From contig NC_079891.1 in assembly GCF_024868665.1 (NCBI RefSeq), positions 30,545,562 to 30,609,561 of the forward strand: a DNA stretch of 64,000 bases. The letters are read 5' to 3'. Within the stretch, counting starts at the first letter, position 1. Each line of letters begins with the position of its first letter. The position numbers were made by a program, and so were the translations under genes. Shown one piece after another: positions 9,155 through 20,140 of this stretch. The DNA comes from Triplophysa rosa (Eukaryota; Chordata; Actinopteri; Cypriniformes; Nemacheilidae). The notes under the pieces were generated by a model. That model worked only from the letters and a program-made list of their open reading frames with translations. It did not search any database and had not been told where the DNA came from.

Positions 9155-10382
9155 TTACAGTTTTTCTCAGTCGCTTTGGAGCATTTCTCAGATCAGAAAT
9201 GAAATTCTCAAAACTAGTTATTCAAGCTTCATCTTGTCACTTGTGCACATCAGAAAAGTCGTTTCTTATTATTTTGAACAAGTTGCAATTGCTTTAGTAC
9301 ATTCATGCAATTGATTACGTACAATTGTCTGTTGTTTCCTACATTATCAGTTGCTATTGTCATGTTGCTCAAAATGTATCATATAGTTCTCTGTGCAATT
9401 GTCTTACCCCTCTAAACATCTAGTCATTTGCTCATCGTCTTAGTCATTCAATGCAAAATGGTTAGACCAGTTGTCATAATCTGTCAGGCATATTCAGTTT
9501 TCTTACACTTACTTATTGATCCAAACTGTGACTAGATTTACTTTGCTCAGGTTGCTTTCACTGTTAAAAACTCAGATCCTTCATTCATACAACACACACA
9601 CACACACACACACTACAGAGATTTTCCACAAGGATCTCGTCTCTGATGAGGAGAGGGCTCTGTTTCAAGATTTCAAGAAAAGCATGTGGTCATTTCGGAT
9701 ATCGTTGCATTTTAGTGCTGCGTTGCAAGAGTAAGACATCCCAAAGCCAAAGGGGGAGTAGAAATATGTAGTTTGAATCCTCATACAGCACTGCATACAG
9801 TTCTGCCTGAGGGGTCTCTCCTATTTTTATCTTTTTTCTTTGCAATTTTTCCCATTGTGCTGTAAAATAATGTTGCATTTTCTTCATCACAGTTACTTTT
9901 TTCAAGCTTGATGGTGACAGACCAACAGAACAAGTGTAAAGTGAATCCTGTTCAATCTTTTGCTATCAGTGTCGCACATACAGTTACGTATAATTTTGTA
10001 CTATTGAAAGTGAAATAAGTCAGTCTTGTGCATTATCAATGTGTGTCATTACAAACTGAAGCCATAGTTTACATCCGATAATACTCAAAAAAAGAAATAA
10101 TAAAGCACCCGTTATATTGACAACATGGCTGAACATTTTGACTGTCTTGTTCACGGATACGATGACACAAGGACTTGCCATTTTCATGGGACTGACATGT
10201 TCACTGATGTAAAAATGTAATTTTGAGAGATGAACTAAGGATTTTGAACAAGTTTCATGCTTTTGCAGGAAATCCATGATGTTGTGCAGTTTGTACAAAT
10301 TGTTCTGAGAAATGCACATATTATTTAGCTAATTTTAAGAATGATTCGAGAAATGCTCCAAAGCGACTGAGAAAAACTGTAA
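9155..10382. mobile_element. Inverted-repeat DNA transposon, 35-bp perfect ends
   Basis: TTACAGTTTTTCTCAGTCGC followed by TTTGGAGCATTTCTC at 9155-9189 is perfectly mirrored at 10348-10382. The 1.2-kb interior has no long open frame. It contains a CA repeat at 9592-9614. The exact ends and target duplication are ambiguous because the outermost bases are TTA/TAA. I recognise it as a common fish family but cannot assign a superfamily. Confidence 0.8.
9592..9614. repeat. (CA)n microsatellite
   Basis: About 11 CA units inside the inverted-repeat transposon. Confidence 0.9.
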
Positions 10383-11700
10383 TCATATACAGTAAGAAGG
10401 TGACAAAATGTCATGAATGGCAATTATCTTATACTAGATTATATCTAGTCATCCAGTTTAAACTGAATTGGTAAATTTATATGTCAGAAATTAAAGAAAG
10501 AAATACTGATGTCAAACACAATGGCACTGAATAGAACACAATGCAACACAATATGACAAAAGAGGATGAGAAATATTTCACCATCCTCTCTGATGTATTG
10601 AGGCTCTGTCAACTTAACTGAAGCCATCAGCCAGAAGCAGGGAACAAGCTGATGAGATCTGCACACTATGTTGTTATCGCCTCAAACGCTGAGGCCAAAC
10701 ATTCAGACGGTTACCACGTGAGAGCATGGGGTGACAGTTTTCACTAACCGCAAATTAAATCAAATCCTAGATAAACAAACTGATTTTAAATGGTGACTCA
10801 CGATCAATTTTAGCATAACATGAAAGTATGAGCTACACAATGGGCACAGGATTTGGACACTTGAGTCACACTTACAACAAAAAAAAAGAATGCCATCGCA
10901 TTTAATAACAATATAAAAACACAAGTCAACATTTCGCAAAAATAAGCTGACCTTGCAGAATTTGTTTTCAGATTCAATATGCTAGGACATGTTTCATGTT
11001 ATAAATCTGAAGTGTGGCCTAAATGTCCAAGTGTATCATATACATTAGGGTGATAATTTGCATTTTTAACTTTTACATTTTATACATATATATATATTTT
11101 TGTACATCTCTATATTTTTATAAACAGTGCTTTTGATTAAATGGTTACTAGGAGAAACTCTTTTCCTCTCAAACTGTAGAAGAGAAAACAGACCGGAGGA
11201 ATTGTTTTGGTTTCCTGGATGAAGCACAATACAATGTTATTCCCAGAGCCAAGTTCCCTCACGAACTTGGATGGAGTCCAGACTCTTTCCAAGACACATA
11301 TTTCAAGAACTTTATCTGTGAACACAGAACAAATGTCACTGAATACCAGCACCACCGGCTCATTTTCGTCTGCACGCGTCCTTTTAAATGAAGCTGAGGA
11401 GCTGCCACAAAGAGGCCAAGTTGAATTACTCGACACAGCTGCAGCCAATATGATCCATTTATAATGTATGAAAGGGCTTAAAGGTGATGTGTAACACCAA
11501 CAACTAGCACGCCATTCACAGATTAATTTCCTGATGTAAACAATGTGGCTCGGGTCACTATAGAATGAGATTGGGGTGGGGTTATTAGTTTGCCAACCAG
11601 TGCTTAGTTTAGCCAAATTTATTTTTGCCTCCAATGTCACAGACCCTCCACACTTTCAATTTAAATAGACATGCATAATAAACACAAATGACATCTTTAG
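10383..11700. other. No gene seen
   Basis: The minus-strand frame across 11137-11640 (167 codons) has no recognisable domain and overlaps an open frame on the other strand (11207-11464). I treat both as chance. The rest is AT-rich DNA. Confidence 0.35.
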
Positions 11701-11780
11701 TTAAAGGACAAATGTGGAGATTTTACTGGCAACCAACCTCACCACTAGATGCCGCTAAAATCTCCACACTGCTCCTTTAA
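11701..11780. mobile_element. 80-bp TTAA mini-element
   Basis: The ends are TTAAAGGACAAATGTGGAGA and CTCCACACTGCTCCTTTAA. The sub-terminal TGTGGAGATTTTA and TAAAATCTCCACA are perfect inverted repeats. The interior keeps CAACCTCACCACTAGATG, also found at the right side of the 30574-30961 element, so it looks like a deletion derivative of that family. Confidence 0.7.
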
Positions 11781-12754
11781 TAAACGACACAAAAACAAGT
11801 TAAACATCTGCTGTCTGTTTGAACACCACACCTAGAATCTTTACATCTGCAAATGCTCTAATATGCAAAGAAGATCCATCTATAATATGCACATCAGTAT
11901 TTAGTCAACCAACTCAAAAGCCTGCTGCATTTTAATAGATTCCAGGTTTTGTAAGTGTGTAGATCATGGGTTTCATTCTTCCCATTGCTGTACTTGCCAG
12001 CCACTGGCAAACCTTAAAAACTTTGGAGGAAAATGCAATGGTTTATCAATTTAAATCGAATAGCTACCAATATTAACTCCATGGTTTCCTTACCTCAATA
12101 AACAGAGACACACGGAAAAACATACACAGAAAAGTCTTGTTCAAAACTGCCTCATAGAAAAATGGATACATGTTAACCACAAAATTACATGTTTTTAAAT
12201 TGAAATGTTCACAGTTCAATTTAATTATCTGATATTAATTAATTGCCTTTGACTTCTAGACAGCAGCCATGCAACAGCAAATTTAACTTCATATTGCTAT
12301 TGATTCCAAGCCCTCATTTAGTGTTCATATAAAATGCATAAACTTGCCAATTTGTTGAGGTATTTTGGCAGAGAGCCGCGTTTAAATGGACTGCTCTTGC
12401 TCTATTGATGTTTGCCTTTGGGCTGTGAATACAGAGTTTCACTGAGGCCACATTGATTTATGTTCAGCGGTTATTTGTCGTTTAGCAGATGATTTTTATC
12501 TGGGCCAATTTACAGAGACAGTTTACCTCTAGTAACATGATGTTGAATGCAATGCTTAGGGCCACAAAAGCTTGTGTGCAAGTCTTCAACTAATTCTGAG
12601 GAATAAAATAACAGTATTTCAGAGAGAAATGTCTTAAGCCGCAGTCACAAACAGCTTAAACAAGATATCATTATTAAACACAGGACATCAGATTTCTTAT
12701 TCACTAGCACCTCAAAATAGAGTTTAACCAGATATTAAATGTACATAAATGAAG
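11781..12754. other. No gene seen
   Basis: AT-rich plain DNA with no repeat family recognised. Confidence 0.35.
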
Positions 12755-12779
12755 TGTTTTGCCATTTTTTGTAATAAGG

Positions 12780-12995
12780 TCCCTAAATATGCTAGAATTG
12801 CAGTAGTCCAGTCTTGATATGACCAGAGCTTGGACTAGCAGCTGAGAGGCATGCTCCGACAGGAATGGCCTGATTTTCCTGATGTTGTAGAGCAGAATGG
12901 TAATGGAGTGTTCAATTGATGGGTGGGCCGGTTGTAGGTGATGCTCTATCATCCAAGAAGAGATTTTACCCAACCATGGGTTGAAGCAATCCAGT
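12780..12995 (-). pseudogene. L2-type LINE reverse-transcriptase fragment
   Basis: The minus strand encodes LYNIRKIRPFLSEHASQLLV and then QALVISRLDYCNS. This is the characteristic 'YNIRKIRPFLS..AAQLLVQALVISRLDYCN' segment downstream of the catalytic YADD box in L2-clade reverse transcriptases. Only about 70 codons match; both ends run into unrelated sequence and no YADD motif is present. It is a dead fragment. Confidence 0.8.
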
Positions 12996-13050
12996 ATTTT
13001 TTTTGGAGCGAACACACTTTCTTTTGATGTAAATTGAGATTTTAATAAGG

Positions 13051-13380
13051 TTGTGGATAGTTCACCCAAAAATGAAAATTCTATCATCACTTACTCCCCC
13101 TCTTGTCATTTCAAACATGTATTTAACTTTGTTTTGCAAAACACAAATAAAGGTATTTTGAAGAATGTTTGCAACCCGAACAACAACGCTGCGCATTCAC
13201 TTCTATTGTATCGACACGAAACCAATGCAAGTCAATGGGTACCACCGTGGTTTGGTTACCGGCATTCTTCAGATTACCCTTCTTTGTGTTCTGCAGAAGA
13301 ATGAAACTCTGCAAGTTTGATATGACAAAAAGGTGAGTAAATGATGGCAGAATTTAAATTTTTGGGTGAAATCTCTTTAA
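13051..13380. mobile_element. Angel-like element, full length
   Basis: The left end GGATAGTTCACCCAAAAATG and right end TTTTTGGGTGAAATCTCTTTAA are both present. The centre is mirrored around the CATTCACTTCTATTGTATCG block. Confidence 0.88.
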
Positions 13381-13429
13381 ACAACGAGACATAAATGGAG
13401 AACATTAAAGCAGTCAACATATCTATGCA

Positions 13430-13690
13430 CTCTAAAAAAAATGGTTTTTTTGCTCGTAATCATAGGGGAACCACTTTTAGTGTTATATAGCACCACATCT
13501 TGGTGCTTCAGTGGTTCTTCAGAGGTTTTTTGGGGTGACCGAGGTGCAGCACCATTTCCGTATAAAGAACCTGTTAAGCCCCTGTATGGTTCTAAAAGTG
13601 GTTCACCTCAGTCATCCCAAAGAACCGCTGAAGAACCACTGAAGCACCAAAATATGATTCTATATAGCACTAAAAGTGGTTCTTGGCTCG
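13430..13690. mobile_element. Foldback element (GGTTCTT/AAGAACC family)
   Basis: ACCACTTTTAGTGTTATATA followed by GCACCA, and GGTGCTTCAGTGGTTCTTC, are mirrored by GAAGAACCACTGAAGCACC and TATATAGCACTAAAAGTGGT. The element can fold into a long hairpin and is non-coding. It begins near the CACTCTAAAAAAAATGG motif common to this fish family. Confidence 0.7.
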
Positions 13691-14015
13691 TGGGTCCGGT
13701 TTAGATGAGCGCAATTTTTTGTGATTCTGATGTCTGAACCACAGTTAGCTATGACAGTATATCCCAATATTGTATATGCAAAAATATCACAGACAGCATC
13801 TGCAAATAAACACCATCAACAGACGTAATGCATTCTTAGTAAATCAGCCCCTTGATATTTCCATGCCCCTACATAAACTAATAACACATCTGTCAAGTAC
13901 AAACCCAACATAAGTTTAAAAACAAATTTCTAGCCTGAAGGAAAGTGAATGTCCTCTAAATGTGTCCTCAGTGTCTCAGTTACTGTATTTGGCATTGGCT
14001 TTAATTCGGTCTTAC

Positions 14016-14243
14016 GTGGTCATGTGTGCTGAGACGGGCACTTTCTCCCCGAGGCGAGTCGCAGCTGCTACTGTGGACTATATAGCTGCCAGTTACAGGA
14101 AGGCTAGCAGCATCGCTCTGCCAGTGTCTGTCCTCCTGCTGAAAACACCAATGACCTGGTTGATGAGGGTAAAAATGAACTGGTCCAAATAAACAGACAC
14201 CAACCCAAAGCACAGCACTATAGATGAGGATGAGTTTTCTCAT
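14016..14243 (-). CDS. Candidate first exon with signal-anchor (unverified)
   Basis: On the minus strand the ATG at 14243 opens 76 codons, starting MRKLILIYSAVLWVGVCLFG, and runs in phase 0 to a GTAAGA donor (14010-14015). The first 20 residues are a basic start followed by a hydrophobic stretch, as in a signal peptide or type II signal anchor. The remainder is hydrophilic (PVHFYPHQPGHW near residues 21-32). I do not recognise the protein. Against it: the plus strand is also open here (13962-14192), there is no upstream conserved context, and no second exon was identified. It could be a secretory-pathway or Golgi protein exon, or chance. Confidence 0.25.
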
Positions 14244-14267
14244 TCTCGTTGAGCAGCCACGGAAACA

Positions 14268-14752
14268 ATTAAGAGACCCTTTTCAGTTTTTCAGAATTTA
14301 CTATATATAGGTGTGTGTTTAGGTAAAATGATTATTCTTGTTTTATTCTGTGAACTACTAACAACATTTCTCCCAAATTTCAAATAAAAATATTGTTTCT
14401 ATTTGCATTTATTTGCAGAAAATGATAACTGGAGAAACAGGTGAAAATAACAGAAAAGATGCTCTGTATTCTTTCAGACCTCAAATACTGCAAAGAAAAC
14501 AAGTTCATATTCACTTTTAAAGGAATACAACAGTAATATTTGTGCATGTATTTAGGAAAAGTTCAACATTTATTTTTATGTGATAAATTTTCATGTGTCT
14601 AGTCATGCTGTCGGTCTTTCACATTGCTTTATGTCACTCCTGAGGTTTGATTTGGTTGAAATTCAACACAGACACTGGACTGGAATGGCCACGATACATA
14701 TACAGTAGAAATGCTGATTAAATTAAATTTGTAATGGTCTCTTTAATTTTTT
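14268..14752. mobile_element. Non-autonomous DNA transposon (AATTAAGAGACC ends)
   Basis: The left end AATTAAGAGACCCTTTTCAG and right end AATGGTCTCTTTAATT are inverted. Interior blocks such as AACATTTCTCCCAAATTTCA and GACACTGGACTGGAATGGCC belong to a widespread fish family that I associate with Tc1/mariner-like elements. The interior is deleted relative to longer family members, and no transposase frame remains. Confidence 0.65.
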
Positions 14753-15646
14753 TTTTTCTGCAGGTGTATGTGCTGCTGGTTTTTAAACACTCAGCACTTT
14801 GCGGTGGTCCTGTCCGTTCTCTACTCGACAAAGATCTCAGTCCAAAACAACAGTCCGAAGGCTGTGGGCGGTAACATTAGCTCACTTTAAAAGCTCTGAA
14901 ATAAATCTACAGTATGCAATCTGTTACCCCTTAACACACACACAGCCTCCAGGGTAGAGGCAGGACTTTTCAGTTTTTCTCAGAAACAACTCTGTCTGCT
15001 GTGGGCTGCAAAGTTGTGGCGAACACATCTTTCAAATCCTGAGGAAGAGGTTTGTGTGTATAGCCGGTGGCATTATTCATTAGCTTGGCGCAGGGTTTCT
15101 GCAAAAGAGTCAAGCTGGTGGCATTACTCACAAGCCCAGAATAGGGTTGCTGCACAAGAGCGGAATTTTATAACCGGGTGCTTTCAGTTCTCCTCAGGAA
15201 TGCCAACATATGGGATAGATTACTCCACCAGCGTCCACCTCTGTACTTCTCTCTGCGTGTTGGAAGTGATAAGAAACAATAAATGCATAAAGAAAATAAT
15301 GTCTCAATGGTTTCTCTAGGAAAGCAATAAGATGAAGTTGAGAGCAGATCGAGAGTTTTGATCGAGTCTTTTTCCAGCGTAGAAGATACTACAGTAGTAC
15401 TCTTACATGCGTGTCATGAGATCTCAACAATATCACAAACTGCTCAAGTTTACAAAAATGCCCAAATCTGCAGTTTAAAGTACACAATTTAATTCAAACA
15501 TTTCAGTTTTAGGACAACGAATGGTCATATTCGGCTTTTGGATTCACATTTTTTTATTCAATAGATCTGTACTCATGCTGTGTCAACAACTGTCTGATTC
15601 GTTTCTATTAAAGAAATGCAAAACATCGGAGACTTGAAACACATAT
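14753..15646. other. No gene seen
   Basis: Plain DNA. A loose 60-bp near-repetition (GGTGGCATTATTCATTAGC and GGTGGCATTACTCACAAGCC, 15066-15137) is visible. The open frames at 14970-15319 overlap on both strands and carry no domain. Confidence 0.35.
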
Positions 15647-15922
15647 TTAAGGGATATGTTCATTCTCTCATTATTTACTAACCCTTTTGTCATTACAAAC
15701 CTGCATGACTTTCTTTCTTCAACAGAACACAAAAGAAGATATTGTAAAGAATGTTGGTAACCAAACAACATTGGACCCCATTGACTTTCATTGTGTTGAC
15801 AAAAAAGCATTTCTCAAAATGTCTTCTTTTCTGTTCCACAGAAGAAAGCGTCATATACAGGTTTTAAACACCATAAGGGTGAATAAATGATGACAGAATT
15901 GTAAATTTCGGGCGAACCATTC
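15647..15922. mobile_element. Angel-like element
   Basis: Starts TTAAGGGATATGTTCATTCT and keeps CTGCATGACTTTCTTTCTTC, the mirrored arms and GGGTGAATAAATGATGACAG. The right terminus is decayed (CGGGCGAACCATTC). Confidence 0.85.
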
Positions 15923-16458
15923 ATCATTTTTGTATGTATTTAACTTTGTTCTTTTCTGTAAGTGTTTCAAACAATGCAAATTGTAAAAAGACCTACAGAA
16001 ACTTGACTTGAACTTGACTATAAATAAGAAACAACATCTCAGCAATAAACATATTATCTGGCCATACGTTCACTGCACTCATAACCAGTTGTTAAAATAG
16101 ACCTGCATAATACCTATTTGAGTCAGACTGCTGTCCGCCCCATACTGCATTAGTATGTACATATTTAGCCCACATGTTCAAGTCATCGGGCAGCGTTCAG
16201 CATGAATAACAATCAAAGCGCAGATGAGGCGGGCCTGTGGTCCTGTGGACCTGCACAGTTTTTAATTAGTCTGTCCTTCATTCTGTCTTCCTTGAGGCCT
16301 CTGCTACCCGAAGGCCCTCTGCACATTTGTTACAAAACACCAGGCAATCACATTGATTCTGTTCAGCCCATAGGCATTCGCTTATGACTCTAAACCTAGA
16401 CGATGATCACCGATCTTACACGCTGACCTGAGACCAGTTTTATGTGTTCTGGTATATA
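15923..16458. other. No gene seen
   Basis: Plain DNA without recognised repeats or exons. Confidence 0.35.
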
Positions 16459-16575
16459 TTTACATTTAGTCATTTAGCAGACGCTTTCATCTAAAGCGAC
16501 TTACAAATGAGGGAAACAATGGAAGCAATGGAACAACATAAGGACAACAAAAAGCATAAGTGCAATAAAACTGGT
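16459..16575 (-). repeat. L2-type LINE/SINE 3' tail, reversed
   Basis: TTTACATTTAGTCATTTAGC AGACGC is the reverse complement of the tail at 543-594. It extends through GGGAAACAATGGAAGCAATG and ACATAAGGACAACAAAAAGC, matching the longer copy at 58655-58765. Confidence 0.8.
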
Positions 16576-16684
16576 CTCATATAAAATACCACAGTATACA
16601 AAGCTAAGGTTTTTTTGTGTGTGTTTTTTATAAACACACAGTATTCCTTTTAAACGTGAATGTTGGGTTGAAATAGTACATACA

Positions 16685-16900
16685 CATATAAAAAATCTCT
16701 CATTATTTACTCACCCTCGTGCCATGCCAAGATATGTGTGACTTCTTTCAGCTGAACACAAAATAATTTTATGTCAAATTGCCTTCATGTTATCTGCTTA
16801 CATAGTGAAGCTCCAAAAAGCACATCCATTCATCAATAAAATATCCAATTGACTCCAGTGTTAATCTATGTCTTCTGAAGCAAAACAACATTTTAAGCTT
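16685..16900. repeat. Degraded Angel-related/fish repeat
   Basis: CTCATTATTTACTCACCCTC GTGCC starts like the Angel family. It then changes to TCCAATTGACTCCAGTG and AATCTATGTCTTCTGAAGC, blocks of a different common fish repeat. Limits are approximate. Confidence 0.5.
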
Positions 16901-17755
16901 ATTTCGCAAACAATTCATTGTGTATCAACGAAAACAAGCAGATCAGACAGTACAATAATACAGTGTCATGAGACAAAACATGCATGAGTCAAGTAGTCAC
17001 GCTTTTCTGAAAGTTTTTCGTAATCTTTCAATGAACAATATTTACACATTTTTTTAACAAGGCACATTTACATTGTGAGCTAATTACATCAGCTAACATA
17101 TGTGGAGGATTTTGTGCAGTGTAGTGGACAGATTTGATTGCAATTCATTACAGCTTCATCTCAGGTTGTCCTCCAAATCTTTCACCCTTAATGTTGAACG
17201 TATTTGTTTGAGCAGCATGCAGAGCTAACATGAACCAACTTATACACACAGTTACAGTCAGCTGGATATGTGATGCATTAAACGCGTCACCCTGTCCTCT
17301 CAATACGCTGCTACCTTTATGGCTTTTCTTACTTGTGCATGAGACAGGTGGGCCAATAAGTAGGCCAGTTAAATTTGAGAAAAGTCTGCCAACCCCAGCA
17401 CGGAAATGGGGACAGCTGCTGTGATGACATTACAGGCATGTCAGCCGACAATTGTGCCGACAGTTTATCAAGCTAAAGAAACTACAAACATGACTCCAGC
17501 TTAAAATACATGACGATGCATAAAATGAGAAATTTAAATCTGTGTTATTTCAACTTCACTTGATACTCTGCCTGATTTTTGTTTTTTAAATAAAGAACTA
17601 CAACCAATCAGAGCATCGACCGTCCATTCCTATACATCTAAATATTTTGTAATGTCAAATATATTGACATCAACACATTTCAAGTCAATTGTTTTACAGT
17701 TTTTCATTTTATAATTCAAACTCATAATTCATAATGCTTCATAGGATTTTAGTTG
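16901..17755. other. No gene seen
   Basis: Plain DNA. Short open frames only. Confidence 0.35.
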
Positions 17756-17763
17756 GATGGGTG

Positions 17764-18240
17764 TAGTGTTGGGTAAGTTACTCTGAAAAAGTAATTAAAT
17801 ACTAGTTACTAATTACATATTCAATAGTGTAATTAGATTACTGTACAAATTACTCTCTCCAAAAAGTATTTAATTACTTATTGCTAATTACTTTCTATAT
17901 CCTACATCAACCTTGATTAGTTAAGTTATTCAATGATAGACACAAAACTACTCTTAATTCATTCAAATAAATAATATATAACTACATAAAGTACTCTTAT
18001 AAACTGACTAAAGTATTACAAATGTGAGAAAGATGCATTAATTCATGCATTTTAAAGTTAGACTTTGAATTTTAATGTCAATTCCAGTATTGTATACACA
18101 GTATTTAGTTCAATTACATCCAAAGTAACTGTAATTAAATTACAGAAAAAATAAGAGTAATCCCTTACTTTACTTTTTTAAAGGAAAAGTAATTACATTA
18201 CAGTAACTAATTACTAAGTAACTAGTTACACCCAACACTG
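17764..18240. mobile_element. hAT-type non-autonomous element, copy 2
   Basis: The ends are TAGTGTTGGGTAAGTTACTC (first base mutated from C) and CACCCAACACTG. It is flanked by perfect 8-bp direct repeats GATGGGTG (17756-17763 and 18241-18248). The 477-bp body is collinear with copy 1 at 2994-3476. Non-coding. Confidence 0.9.
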
Positions 18241-18248
18241 GATGGGTG

Positions 18249-19013
18249 GATTAACAGGTTAATGAAGGACTTTTTGAAAATCATTATGGAAAGTGTTAAG
18301 TTAGTCCTGCATATATTTGTCTGTCATTTGTGCTCTAAACGCTTTACGTGTTATTACAGATGAGACATCTGTACAAGCTACTGAATTCTGCCATCCTAAA
18401 GGAAACCTAATGTGTTGGCACGGAGAAAAACCCCAGTCGCGACAAAATAAAGAAGTTTGCCTGTAAATCAGAGAATGTCCTCCGGGATAAAACTCTTTGA
18501 TTTGTGTGCTAGAGGAGAACGAGAGAGATAGAGAGGACAAGAGATAAATTATTCAGAGGACATTAACATGAAAGGGTTGAGGTGAAGCAGTGTGCTCTCT
18601 GATAAAGTGCCGTGTGTGGAGCAAGCACAGGTTCATTGTGAGCCCTGAGATACAGAGACTGATACAGGCATTTAAGGTCTGTCATTGGTCAAGGTGAAAA
18701 ACGGAAATCAGTCTGATGTGAGGATTGATCAGTCCGTGTGAGGTGAATCAAAATGTCTGATAATGCAAAACAAACAACAAGAAAAAATGTGTAAGAATAC
18801 TCACTTTTATCGAATTTTGTCATTTTGGTTGCAGCGTCTTTACAGGTGAATTGCGCAAACCCTGTCCAAAAAAAGAAAGAAATCGAAACATTACATGCAT
18901 TTAGGACAAAATGACACACTTTAGGACAAAAATATTTAATAATGCCAAGGAATGTGCAGCGAAATCATTTTCCTGTTGAAAGATACAGTCCCTGACACCT
19001 AAACAAAATGTTG
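18249..19013. other. No gene seen
   Basis: Plain DNA. The short frames on the minus strand have no domain support. Confidence 0.35.
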
Positions 19014-19160
19014 CTAACCCAGTAAAATCAAAAGTGTTAAAAAAGGTCAAATTAACACTCACAGTGTATACATAATCCAATCTCTCGAAGTGTGGATTAT
19101 ATATACACTGTGAGAGTTAATTTGACCTTTTCTAACACTGCCAATTTTGCTGTGTAAGAA
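19014..19160. mobile_element. Foldback mini-element, copy 1
   Basis: GGTCAAATTAACACTCACAG TGTATA and TATACACTGTGAGAGTTAAT TTGACC face each other around a short loop. The ends AACCCAGTAAAATC and CAATTTTGCTGTGT are imperfect inverted repeats. A related copy lies at 22862-22978. Confidence 0.75.
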
Positions 19161-19970
19161 TACATTCCAGAAATAAATATAACAATTAGGCTTTATTGTC
19201 TTTGCGTAATTCAGTCTTATACGGTTGAACAAGTCAAGTTGATTTGTAGAACATTTCCACAAATCTTTCATTTTTCAATAATTCTTTCATAGCACTAATA
19301 ACCTCTCCAAACAGATCACATCGGAATTTCAGCACTGCCCCAAATAAACATCTCATTTTAGCCCCGGCTGATGAAGACGTGATCAGATGTGATCGCTGGA
19401 GACCAATTATGTATATTGTTTCTTCTTTAATGCTCTTATATTTGTGCACTGCAGGCGAATTTGTGTAAAGTGCATCAATATCGTTTGACACAAAATGACC
19501 TACAAGCTTGTTTGCGTATCATTAGCTACGCTTTTCTGCTCTAAAGGCCACATTAACTGAACGGACCATGTGCAACAGAGGCCAAAAAGAAAATCAATAA
19601 CAAGGCACCACTTGAATATCAACATATTTTCCACCGCAGACACTATTTAAAGGTCCCGGTAATGAATACATGCGCGTGGTACCCAACAACACGCTTTAAA
19701 AGCACCAAAACTACAAAGAACTGTGCTCTTCCCCCAAACAGGGCTGAGGATCAAAGACAGGCCTAATGAGCGTGAGGCTTACCGCAAAGTGGAACCATTT
19801 ATTTAGACACTTATAAGGGAGAAAAACCATAGTAATATGAATTGAGCTCGCAATGTCCTAACAGATTGAAGTATGTTTTACTAAAATCAAAGAGACTTGA
19901 TCATTTAGAACATTTCAGCTCTACAAGTTAGATTTGGTCATTGTTAATAGAGGTATTTCCTATTTATTGC
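19161..19970. other. No gene seen
   Basis: Plain DNA, not recognised as repeat. Confidence 0.35.
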
Positions 19971-20140
19971 ATTAAATGAATGTTGATAACCGAACAGCGG
20001 TGGCACCCATTGGCTTCTATTGTATGAACACAAAACTAATGCAAGTGAATGGCTGCCATCGCTGTTCGGTCAACAACATTTTTCAAAATATCTTTTGTGT
20101 TCTGCGGAAGAAAGAAAGTCACGCAGGTTTGAAATGACAA
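19971..20140. mobile_element. Angel-like fragment cut by a Tc1 insertion
   Basis: The central palindrome (TGTTGATAACCGAACAGCGG against CATCGCTGTTCGGTCAACAA) and GGTTTGAAATGACAAGAGG are present. The sequence then changes to the Tc1 end. The missing right end is not found after the Tc1 element. Confidence 0.75.

Noticed and set aside
11137..11640. 167-codon minus frame
   Set aside because: No domain, signal peptide or splice framing; it overlaps an open frame on the opposite strand and looks like chance.
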